Shown: piece by piece, positions 1 through 8,472 of the stretch
Position numbering within the stretch: the stretch's first letter is position 1
Layout: each line of letters begins with the position of its first letter
Origin: Rebecca billardiae RCC1528
Lineage: Eukaryota > Haptophyta
Assembly: GCA_965240325.2 (NCBI GenBank)
Contig: OZ251236.1
Location: 1,364,001-1,428,000 of the forward strand
Direction: 5' to 3'
DNA: 64,000 nucleotides
The notes under the pieces: generated by a model
Databases searched by the model: none
The model's input: only the letters and a program-made list of their open reading frames with translations
Told to the model about the DNA's origin: nothing
Translations under genes and position numbers: made by a program

Positions 1-1194
1 AGCGCTGTGTTTGACCACGAGACAGTGCCGTCGCCCGCGATGGCAGCTGCAAGCTGATCGTGCGCTCGCCGCTCCCAGACGATGCAGCAGCCACGGACGT
101 CACACACGGCACGGGGCGAGTGTGCCTCGAGCCTGCACCACATCTTCGCCCGCGGCTGCCCTCGCAAGGCGATGTAGGTCACACGCCGCGCACCGCGCGC
201 GTGGCCGTGATGGGTCGGCACAGCCCAGTCAAAGACACGGCATCGTATCGCCCTCTGGCCGCCAGCAGCATCACCTCTGCCGTCTGCGAGCGACTCGTAG
301 TTGCAGCAGCAGCTGCCAAGAGCTTGCCACAAAGAAACTGCGCGACGGGCGTCAGCGCCGACGCGCGTGGACGCGGGTCGGCACCGGGGCGGGGCGCGAG
401 GGGGGAAAGAGGCACGAATGCGATGCCGACGGCCGTTGGGACCCACCGCAGCCGCGCGCACCTGCGCTGAGTCTGTCGGATTGAACGATCGTGCGGCGGC
501 GGCCTACATGGGCAGTGGCGGCTTTCTGCGTTCGGAGCCTCGGCTGCCCGCCCGTCAATGCGCGAGCTATAAAGGCCGTACCATGGCATAGTATTAATCA
601 TGAAGGGAGATATTATGAAGATTTGTCCGCTCAAGTTTATCGTTCATATTCGTCAAGCTCTCCCGGTGAGTCCCGGACGCGCCGGTATTAAATGGGAGAG
701 AATCAAGGGTCGTGCGTGAAGCGGTAGAAATTCTTATGCTCATGAGATTTCATCAGGCCCGTCAGGATTGCCACCCGCATTGACGTCGTATCAGTAGATG
801 ACCAAAACTATATCAGCAAGGGTAGCTTGATAACCATATGATACAAGGGCGCGCGGGAACGTCGATTCAAGCTGCCCGCGCAATACCATATCGCGTCGCT
901 TTGATGAATCTGAGCAGTGAACAGCTATCCAGAGAATTAGTTCGATATCTCACCTTTTTATGGTCAGTTCAACACACGAATCTTGACTATCAGAAAGGTA
1001 TCAGAGATGACTTCGTCTATTTGATTCCGATTTCTTCTATTACTTACTATCCAAGGATTAAGGAGCAGTACAAACGCAATCATGAGCAGCGAAATGGGGT
1101 CTCTATGCTGCGGATTTCACACCTAAATCCGCCTACAAAAATCCCCCAAATCCTGCGCGCATCCTCTTTTTTGATTTTGCGGAGCACGTGCGCC

Positions 1195-1240
1195 GCCCCC
1201 CCCCGGCTTTCGCTCACGCTCAGACCTTTCGGGGGGGGCG
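1195..1240. repeat. C-run/G-run hairpin
   Basis: Nine C residues (1196-1204) are followed about 25 bases later by eight G residues (1231-1238). The two runs can pair as a very stable GC stem with a loop of about 25 nt. Nothing ties it to a gene; it lies just downstream of a lower-GC open frame. Confidence 0.6.
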
Positions 1241-1304
1241 TGCGCCATCACAGTAGAACTCATCAGTGTGAAGACTCCGCGGCCTGAGTCGAACTACTAT
1301 ATCT

Positions 1305-1323
1305 ACTCTCTCTCTCTCTCTCT
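1305..1323. repeat. Short CT microsatellite
   Basis: Uninterrupted CT dinucleotide run of 19 bases, the first of several polypyrimidine tracts in intergenic DNA of this window. Confidence 0.9.
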
Positions 1324-1440
1324 AGCTATCAGCCGCGTGATTTGTGAGTACGGTCCGACGGCATGTCACGCCGGCCGGCGGCGGCACTCACACGCTCGGG
1401 ACCAGTCTAACCATCAGCAGTGTAAGTATCAGCAGTGTAA

Positions 1441-1443
<3 letters not shown>

Positions 1444-1507
<64 letters not shown>
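1444..1507. repeat. CT microsatellite
   Basis: Uninterrupted (CT)n run of 64 bases on the plus strand. The Ser-Leu and Arg-Glu reading frames through it are artefacts of the repeat. Confidence 0.95.
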
Positions 1508-1508
<1 letters not shown>

Positions 1509-2229
1509 GTATCAGTATGACTATGCGCGCCCGGGCCGCGTGGTTTAGACTGTATCAGACTCAGAGGACCGCGGTAATCGGGAATACGGTAGTAGCTAGG
1601 GTGCGGCACTACGACTACGCAGCGGGCTCATCATTTAATTCACTTTATACTTAGTTCGTCCGTGCTAGCTAGTACGTAACGTTCACTACGTAGTCGACTC
1701 GGCGACTCCGGCGACCGGCGGCGAGCCGCGTGTCACGCGGCGAGCCGCGCGGCTGTTGTCTTACGTTGATTACTGTAGTCATTCGCCGAGCCGCCCTGCT
1801 GCCGCTGCGCGACCGCGTATCGTCAGCCGATATATATCGTCAGCATTCCGTCCGATCGATCATTACGGATCAGCGCGCGCGGCTGCGTCGTATCTGAGCC
1901 TCGGATGTCCGCGGCGGCATTCTCTCCGACTCCGTCCGCGATATCAGTATCAGCAGCATTGATTGAGTATAGCTAATAATCATATGATTCAATCAGATTG
2001 ACATCCGCCATCCGGATACTGCTGCTGCTAGCTTCTACCGGCCTGTACGACAGCACGGCGGTAGTACTAGTAGTCATCACTGCGTCTGCTGCTGTCTACA
2101 CTGATACTTGATAGTGATACACTGATGGCTGATACTACAGTATAGTAGTACTGCTCAGGGCAGCATCACTGCACCGAGTAGTACTAGTTAGCAGTATAGC
2201 AGTACGAGTATTCTGAGTTTATTTGATTT

Positions 2230-2354
2230 AACGTGCGTAAGGCTCACGGTGGCAGGTTGCCGCGCCATCCTTCATCGCACGCTCTCCGAAGGCGAAGAGA
2301 GACCTGGAAACTGGTTTGAACCCGCCATGACCTCAGAGTCAGACGCAAGAGCAC
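2230..2354 (-). repeat. SINE-like dispersed repeat, copy 1
   Basis: About 115-125 bp match a second copy at 46805-46918 in the same orientation. The match runs from aacgtgcgtaa to gcaagagcac with small indels. Read on the minus strand, it carries ggttcaaacc (2313-2322), close to a tRNA-gene B box, with tggcgtgctc about 35 bases before it as a weak A-box candidate. A tRNA-derived SINE head is therefore an inference. The left flank (2214-2236) also resembles the left terminal inverted repeat of the 46.8-kb copy, but no matching right arm is visible here. Confidence 0.55.
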
Positions 2355-2370
2355 GCCAGTACTCCCACAG

Positions 2371-2387
2371 TATATATATATATATAT
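2371..2387. repeat. TA microsatellite
   Basis: TATATA run of 17 bases just after the SINE-like repeat. Confidence 0.9.
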
Positions 2388-2601
2388 TTAACGACGTGGC
2401 AGCATCGGACAAGCGTCAGGCTCAGAGTGCAACAGACACATAGAATGCGTCCGCGCCTTCCGTCCAGGTCAGACAGTGCGCCACCCGTATATATATAGTA
2501 TTCTACTCGGACACTATCAGCTAGCTAGCGCGCGCATTAACTACGTACGGCGCTACCATCGGCGACGGCTTCATGCGCAGGTGACAGTTGGCGGGCGTCA
2601 A

Positions 2602-2655
2602 TCTCGCCGGCCTGAGCTGTGTGCGTCTCTTATTCTTAGTAGTAGTGAACTGTAG
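2602..2655. repeat. Short direct repeat (partner at 7718-7770)
   Basis: About 50 bp, including ctgagctgtgtgcgtctc and ending gaactgtagc, recurs at 7718-7770 with small indels. Both copies lie beyond the 3' ends of neighbouring genes. The ending resembles the terminal motif taaactgtag seen at the repeat near 47 kb, so these may be ends of related mobile elements. Confidence 0.5.
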
Positions 2656-2716
2656 CCGACTGTGACTGAGCCGTCACGGTAGTATTAGTATCGTCGCGTC
2701 GTCGAGTGAGCCGTCG

Positions 2717-5700
2717 TTATGGCAGCCTCGCGACCACAGCCACCGATGTGCCGCGGTTCCCCAAAGCCACGGCTGTAGTTGCGGCAGAATTCAGCGGCGT
2801 GACAACCCCCACGGCCGCCTGGATGCGCATGAGCGCGTTCGAGCCCCGCCGGCTGCGCGGCGTTTCGCCCGGCGAGTCGGCGGGCGACGCGCTCCGCGGC
2901 GAGTTGAACTGCGAGCCGAATGGCGACGTGCCGGGCGACGACACCGGAGTCGAGCGGCCGGAGGGCGTCTCGGGCGCCACCTGCACGGCGTGCCCGATAG
3001 ACGCGGCGACGGAGACGAACGCCTGCACGGCCGCGCCAGCGTCAGCACCCCTCGGGAAGCGCAGCTCGAGCTGCTCGCCCGCCGCGGTGCCGAAGCGCAC
3101 GCGCCCGCGGCCGGGCGCGACGCGCCGGATGTCCTTCACGTCGATGCACACCCGCGCGCTGCCCGCAAGCGGCTTGAAGGTGAGGTGCGCGGACGCGCCC
3201 GCGCACAGCAGCGACATGTGCCCGGGCACACTCGAGCGCAGGCACGCGAACGAGCCGAGCTTGCGCGTGTCCTCTGGCAGCGCGAGCAGGTCGATCAGGG
3301 CGCGCGTCGAGCGCGCGCGGATCAGCAGGCACTGCGAGCTGAGCGCGTCCCACGGCATGGACGCCTCCATGCGGATGGCGTCCTCCTCCTCGTCCCCTTC
3401 GCCGTCGGCCCCGGCGCTCGCGCCGCCCGCCGCCGCGTCCTCGCCCCCCGCCGGGAAGGCGACGTCGAAGCACAGCTTGAGGAAGAGCCCACCGGCGGCG
3501 GCTGCGCCCTCGCCGTCGGGCCGCGCCGTGCTGAGCAGCTGGTTCAGCTCGATGAGCTCGAGCATCTGCGCGGCGGAGAGGCGCACGGCGGTGCACGACG
3601 CCGCCGCGAGCGCGGACGGGGTCGCCTGCGCCACCAGCTGGCGCAGCAGGAAGAGCGAGATCAGCTCCGCGTCCTCCGCCGAGTGGCCGCCGCGCCGCAC
3701 GCGGAACGTGGAGGTGTTTTCGTACCGCTCGACCACGCGCGAGCAGCGGCCCGGCTCGACGAGCGTGAGGCTGAGCGTGAGCGTGACTGTGCGGCCGGCG
3801 AGCGTGCGCAGCTTGTGCTCGCATGCATCCTCGCACCCGCCCAGCCCGCCGTCGTGCAGGTAGTCCGGGGCGCACGCCACGCTCGGCTCTGCGTGCGCGC
3901 TCGGAGGCGCGGGCCGGCTGAGCGCCGGCAAGGGCGCACGCACGCGCGCCTCGCTGCCATCGTCGTCGCCGCCGCCGAGCTCGCCAAGCACGTCCGCGCC
4001 GCCGGCGCGCAGGTAGTCCTCGTGCTGCGCCGATGGGGTGGCAAACTGCTCGGCGCTTGGCCCGCGCACGGCCGCGCCCAGCGCACGGCCGTGTGCCACG
4101 CCTGCACGGTGCCGAGGGCCGGCCGCGCCTCCACCCAACGCGGCGCCGGCCGCTGGGTGGAGATAGTCTGAGCGTGCGTCCAATGCGGCGCCGGCCGCTG
4201 GGTGGAGATAGTCTGAGCGTGCGTCCGCTGTGCCGTGGGCGGCGTGCGGTGGGGCCAGGTTGGGCTGCGCACGCCGGCTGGCGTGCACTGCTGCGTCCAC
4301 CTCGGCCCACCCGTCCTCTCCGCCGGGCATCGGCGCCAACCGACCGCCCTCCTCCTCCTCCTCCTCCTCCTCCTCCTCCTCCTCCTCATCTGCGCAGCTC
4401 GCGTCCGGTGCAGAACGGTGCGAGGCGCGCGCGCGCCGCTTCGAACGCCGCGCGAGCGCGCCCTCGCCCTGGTTGAGTGCGCGCGAGCCCGCGTCGTACT
4501 CGGCGTGGGCCACACCCTCGCCCTCGCAGGCCGCTCCGTGCCACTGCGCCGGGCGGCGAGCGGCCCTGCGCTCAGCATGGGGGCTGCCACCCTCCCAGCC
4601 ATCAGAGTGCGCCTGCGCAGCGGCACGTGTCGGGCTGCGCTCTGCCCAGCTCGCGCCCGCGGCCGAGACGGCCGAGGCGTGCTCGAAGCGCGAGCTGAGC
4701 TCGCGCACCACGTCGTCCGCCAGCTCGTCGGCGCCCGTCTGCGCGCCGCGCACGTCGCGCCGAGCGAGTGCGTGCGTGCCGTCGTGCAGCGCCGCCGAGC
4801 CGGTGTCGTATTCAGCGCGCCCCTCGCTGCTGGCGAGCCGGTGCAGGCTGGCGCGCATCGCTCTCGCGGCGGTGCGCGGGCGCGCGGGCGTGAGCGCCGC
4901 CTCGTGCCACAGCTCGTCCGCGTCCGCCTCGCTCTCCACGTCACCCTCCGCCGCGGAGGAGACGGTGGACACCGAGGCGCGCGGGTCGCGCTCGCGGCCG
5001 CGGCCCGAGCGCGCGGCTGCTGCGCGCGTGGGCAGCACGTCGACGCACACCGCGGCGAGGACATCCTCGCGCGTGGCCTCGCGCGAGCGCACGCGCGTCA
5101 GCATGTGCTCCAGCTCCTCGAGCGACGTGCCGCCCTTGGCGCCGCTCGGCTGAGCCGTCCGGTCGTTTGGCGCGTCGGCAGCCGGCGGCAGGAGCCGATG
5201 TCGCCGTGACGAGCCCGCAGGCACCGGCCGCGGCGGCTTGGCGACGTAGTCTGGCCGCGGCGCGCTGCCGAGCGGCCGCGTGGGCGGGAGCGGTGCCCGC
5301 GCAGGCGGCGTGTGCCACACGCTCGCGGCGTGCTCCGGCTCAGCCGCAGCGACGCCTCGCGCCCCGGGCGCACCAGCATAAGGCAGCCCCCTGCGAGAGG
5401 GTGGCTTTGCGCTCGGCGTGCCCGCGGGAGGTGACGCCTCGCGGGTGGCGCCGCGCTCGAGTGCTGTCGGCCCGAGTGCCATGCTCGCACCGTGGTACGG
5501 CAGAGGCGGGCGCACGTCCTCTTGCGGAGGAGCCTGGGCCGGCAGTTTGCTCGCGGCACTGGCCGCACCGGCCGCGCTCACGCGCGTGCTCATCGCGGCG
5601 CGGCCTGAGAAAGGCAATGCGGGGAGCGATCGAGCAAGGCTGTCGACTGCGTGCACGCTGCTCCTCAAGGCCTGGCCCGTCCGTGGGGGCGGCCCCGTGC

Positions 5701-5884
5701 GCTTGCCCGCCCCGGCGTACGGCAGCGCGCTCGCATCCGCCAGTGCTGCCTCATCGTCCAGCAAGCGCGCAGCGCCGTAGAGCGCCGTCGCGTCCTGCCG
5801 CCGGCGCTGCATGGTGTGCTCCGCGTCGTTGAGTAGGTCGAGCACGCGATCGCGCGATGCGATATCCGCTCCTGCGGATCGCAT
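2717..5884 (-). CDS. Unrecognised 1055-aa protein, disordered N-terminus with folded C-terminal part
   Basis: One uninterrupted frame runs from an ATG at 5884 to TAA at 2717. I do not recognise the family. The first two thirds are Ala/Arg/Pro-rich and look disordered. They hold recurring Leu-Pro-Tyr-Gly/His-Gly-Ala motifs, two copies of an AEYDxGSxAL-like segment, a run of about 15 Glu (DNA 4340-4388, CTC repeats on the plus strand) and a tandem pair reading SDYLHPAAGAAL (DNA 4146-4225). Residues from about 680 to 970 have folded composition: alternating beta-type segments (TVTLTLSLTL; STFRVRRGG), a helix-rich middle with LSAAQMLELIELNQLL, and a final beta-rich block with HLTFKPLAGSARVCIDVKDI. 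A C2- or PH-like fold is possible but unproven. The tail is Ser/Pro-rich. It is divergent from the STPGR gene, 190 bp away. Confidence 0.7.
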   Translation of the reverse strand: MRSAGADIASRDRVLDLLNDAEHTMQRRRQDATALYGAARLLDDEAALADASALPYAGAGKRTGPPPRTGQALRSSVHAVDSLARSLPALPFSGRAAMSTRVSAAGAASAASKLPAQAPPQEDVRPPLPYHGASMALGPTALERGATREASPPAGTPSAKPPSRRGLPYAGAPGARGVAAAEPEHAASVWHTPPARAPLPPTRPLGSAPRPDYVAKPPRPVPAGSSRRHRLLPPAADAPNDRTAQPSGAKGGTSLEELEHMLTRVRSREATREDVLAAVCVDVLPTRAAAARSGRGRERDPRASVSTVSSAAEGDVESEADADELWHEAALTPARPRTAARAMRASLHRLASSEGRAEYDTGSAALHDGTHALARRDVRGAQTGADELADDVVRELSSRFEHASAVSAAGASWAERSPTRAAAQAHSDGWEGGSPHAERRAARRPAQWHGAACEGEGVAHAEYDAGSRALNQGEGALARRSKRRARASHRSAPDASCADEEEEEEEEEEEEEGGRLAPMPGGEDGWAEVDAAVHASRRAQPNLAPPHAAHGTADARSDYLHPAAGAALDARSDYLHPAAGAALGGGAAGPRHRAGVAHGRALGAAVRGPSAEQFATPSAQHEDYLRAGGADVLGELGGGDDDGSEARVRAPLPALSRPAPPSAHAEPSVACAPDYLHDGGLGGCEDACEHKLRTLAGRTVTLTLSLTLVEPGRCSRVVERYENTSTFRVRRGGHSAEDAELISLFLLRQLVAQATPSALAAASCTAVRLSAAQMLELIELNQLLSTARPDGEGAAAAGGLFLKLCFDVAFPAGGEDAAAGGASAGADGEGDEEEDAIRMEASMPWDALSSQCLLIRARSTRALIDLLALPEDTRKLGSFACLRSSVPGHMSLLCAGASAHLTFKPLAGSARVCIDVKDIRRVAPGRGRVRFGTAAGEQLELRFPRGADAGAAVQAFVSVAASIGHAVQVAPETPSGRSTPVSSPGTSPFGSQFNSPRSASPADSPGETPRSRRGSNALMRIQAAVGVVTPLNSAATTAVALGNRGTSVAVVARLP

Positions 5885-6074
5885 CGGAGCCCAAGCCGAG
5901 GCGCGCTCGTCGCGTGCGCAAAGACGAGGGCGGAAGGTCCTTCAGCGGTCCCTTTAGCAACCGACCGGCGCAAACCGTCGCGATTTTTGCCGCCCAGGAA
6001 CACTCCTCGCACATTTCCGGTAAGCCGACGGAAGTCCGTCGGCCGGACATGGCTCCGGAAAATCCGGAAGCACA
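5885..6074. promoter_or_regulatory. Shared divergent promoter region
   Basis: 190 bp separate the ATG of the minus-strand gene (5884) from the first ATG of the plus-strand STPGR gene (6075). Both promoters must lie here or inside the first codons. It contains a near-palindrome around 6021-6043 (ccgacggaagtccgtcgg). No TATA box is evident. Confidence 0.5.
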
Positions 6075-7354
6075 ATGTGGTTACAAGCGCTCAAGCCAGG
6101 ACGCTCGGAGCCCTTCCGCGAGAGGGACGCGAAACAAACAATGACGGCCGCGGCGCGCACGCCACCACCGCGCGCCAAGGACAGGCGAGGGAGCGGTGGC
6201 TCGTCCCCGGGAGCCGCGGCGAGCGGCGGCGCTTTGTCGCCAAGCATTCGCATCGCCCCTGGCACCAACGGCTCGCTCGTCATCAGCCCGACGCAGGCCA
6301 ACGCGGATGCCAAGAAGCCGACAAATATCAAGCGGGGCATGCCGCTCTATTTGCAGAACCGCCCGGCGTCGCCCAACGAGCTGGGCGGCACGCGCAAGCT
6401 GCAGGCGCCGCAAGTCCTATCCACCAAGCACTCCGCACCCGCCTACTCCTTCGGCGGCTCGACAGCGCGCACGCGCTTGCCCTCGTCGACTTCGCCCGGC
6501 CCGGTGTACGGGCTGGGCTCGACGCTCGGCGGCGCAAACATCAGCTTTGGCACGTCGGAGCAGCGGCCGCGCCCGGGGCACCAGCGGCGGTACTCGCGCC
6601 AAACGCTCACGCCCAGCCCGGCGTCGTACTCGCTGCCGCCCTCGATCGGCAGCGGGCAGGTGCTCGAGCGCATGCGCTCGGCGCCGTCCGTCTCCTTTGG
6701 GACGGCGCCGCAGCGCGCGCTGCCCTTCTCCTCGCAGAACACGCCCGGCGCAAAGTACCAGATCGACGCGGCGCTCACGCGCACGGGCAAGGCCGCCGCC
6801 ATAGGCCTCGCCTGGTCCAACCAGCCGCGCTACCCGGACATGAAGGACGTCGCGTCGCTGCCCGGCCCCGCCTCGTACGACATTGTCTCGTCGATCGGCG
6901 CGGGCAACATCGAGTCGACGCTCTCCAACGCGCCCGCGGTCGGCTTCGGCACGGCGATGCGCTCCGAGACGGACTTCATGGCGCTCGAGCTGCGGCAGAA
7001 GCAGCACATTCCGGGCGTGGGCACGTACGACCACACCTCGATGCTCGGCGAGCAGCACGTGTCGGACAAGCGCTCGCCCGGCGGCGTGGTGTGGCCACAC
7101 GCGGACCGCTTCAAGCCCATCGCCGTCGAAGAGAAATTCATCGATGGCCAGGGGTTCGGTGCGCGCGCGCGCGGTCGTGCGCGCGCTCCGCGACCCACTG
7201 CGCCGCGGGCGCGCACCGTCAGCGTGGTGCCGCGCCCCGCGCGCCCGTATTCATTCTCTGACCCTCTCGCCACTGCGGTCGCTTCGCCACGCGCCGCGCC
7301 GCAGCGTCGGAGCGGAGCGATATCCTGCCCGGCCCGGGCCAGTACGTCGTCTGA
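6075..7354 (+). CDS. Sperm-tail PG-rich repeat (STPGR/SHIPPO) protein, two exons
   Basis: This protein belongs to the STPGR/ODF3 (CIMAP) class, known as inner-lumen or outer proteins of ciliary microtubules. Exon 1 is 6075-7158; a second possible ATG is at 6141. The repeat signature, Pro-Gly-Pro/Ala-x-Tyr followed by a Ser-x-Gly and Phe-Gly-Thr segment, recurs: SPGPVYGLGS, SPASYSLPPSIG, TPGAKYQID, LPGPASYDIVSSIG and IPGVGTYDHTSMLG, with SFGT-type partners between them. The open frame reads on to 7436, but that end is low-complexity. Removing a phase-1 GT-AG intron at 7159-7304 restores the family ending SDILPGPGQYVV and a TGA at 7352-7354. This gives about 379 aa. It implies a flagellated life stage. 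The splice is inferred from the motif, without transcript data. Confidence 0.82.
7159..7304 (+). other. Intron of the STPGR gene
   Basis: Inferred phase-1 intron of 146 bp, GTGCGCGCG to CCGCAG. Splicing it out joins codons so that a final STPGR motif (LPGPGQY) and an immediate stop follow. Confidence 0.75.
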
Positions 7355-8472
7355 GGCGGCCGACCGGTGGCGGTGTCCGTGCCGACGGTTGGAGCGGGAC
7401 AGTCGGCGATCGCGTGGGCTGCCTAGGGCAGCCTAGGGCACGCACATAACGACTGCCAGTCACAGCCACTCGGTGTAATCGCCGACGACCGATGACACTG
7501 CGGGCGTGTGATACTCCGAGCCGATGGCGACGGGCGACTCCGTGCATCCGACGCGGCGAGACCGTGACGCGGACGAAACTCTGCCATGTAGTGGGGGCCA
7601 CTGGCAGCGACTTGGCCTTACTGCAGTCAAGTAGCGTATCGCGTAGCCATACTAGTAGCAGTAGTATAGTATCATTGTAGCAATACTCTCTGTAGCCAGC
7701 TGAGACCGTGTGCTAACAATCTCGCCTGCCTGAGCTGTGTGCGTCTCTTTTATTCTTAGTAAACTGTAGCTAACCGCTGAACATCACAATCGTTCAACTG
7801 TACCGCACCGAACTGGTATTTAAAAGTGAAGTACTGTATCATCTAAGGGGTTAAGCCACTATAATTTAACTGTCAGGCAGCGCCATCGTGCCGACGTGCC
7901 CACGGGCCCACGACGTGCGCGAATTTGTGCGACATTCACAGCGACGAGGTCGCGGTCCCCGGCCGCTCCGACGCGCTCTTGACTTCCGCGTGGGACGTGC
8001 GGAGGTCAAGAACCCATCCTACTCGTCGACGGTGCCGACCTCGCCGCCCTGAATGTCGCACAAATTTGAGATTGGCACCTCGCGCGTGCAGGCCGCGACA
8101 CGCATGCCAGGTCCGCGCGGCGCTCTGTGGGCAAGCGAGCCAAGGGGCGCAGCGAGTCCGGTGCGGCTGTCGTACGGGTCGAGCGCGAGCGCCGAGTCGC
8201 AGCCGCGCGCGCGCCGCGCCGCTGGCGCCGGGTCGCCCGGGGGAGAAGGCGCAGCTGCAGTGCTCCTCTGCCATCACGCGATCCGCCGGCAGAAAGACCA
8301 GACTTTGCGCCCAGTTTTGACCAAAACGATGGGCTTTTAACTCCGCGCGATCTGGGTAACCTGACAGTTATAGTGGCTCGGCCCTTTAGTACAGACGAGT
8401 ACAATAGATGAAGTTAAATTGGCCACCCCCGGAGCCAACGTGGGCGACGACGACGCTGTATCCGGGGTCCTC
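7355..8472. other. Intergenic, contains a nested inverted repeat
   Basis: No gene seen over 1.1 kb. It holds the second copy of a 50-bp direct repeat (7718-7770, ending taaactgtagc) and the nested inverted repeat at 7922-8066. Short open frames near 8050-8410 are not convincing. Confidence 0.6.
7922..8066. repeat. Nested inverted repeat (cruciform-forming)
   Basis: An outer 17-bp perfect inverted repeat (aatttgtgcgacattca at 7922-7938 against 8050-8066) continues inward for about 14 bp with three mismatches. Inside it, a 12-bp stem (cttgacttccgc 7978-7989 with gcggaggtcaag 7999-8010, one G-T pair) closes a 9-nt loop. The layout is like a foldback or MITE-type element of about 145 bp. Confidence 0.7.

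Larger units (their letters stand above)
1..2213. other. Intergenic, no recognisable gene
   Basis: Short overlapping open frames run through positions 11-640, but their composition is that of random GC-rich DNA and none resembles a known family. A lower-GC open frame from an ATG at 838 to 1287 (149 codons) ends in low-complexity C-rich DNA and is not recognised either. The rest holds CT microsatellites and short TA- and TAG-rich stretches. A TATA-like ctataaagg lies near 568, but no gene can be tied to it. Confidence 0.6.

Noticed and set aside
11-634. Overlapping open frames on both strands at the window start
   Set aside because: Three or more frames are open at once, with Arg/Ala-rich content typical of random GC-rich DNA.
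838-1287. Lower-GC plus-strand open frame of 149 codons
   Set aside because: It has an ATG and ordinary amino-acid mix for the first 110 codons, but no recognisable domain, and it runs into C-rich hairpin DNA. Not enough to call a gene.
1268-1654. Ser-Leu repeat protein
   Set aside because: The frame is made by the CT microsatellite; the opposite strand gives Arg-Glu for the same reason.
2230-2354. Functional tRNA gene
   Set aside because: A B-box-like word is present, but there is no acceptor stem or anticodon arm; the sequence is better described as a SINE-like repeat.
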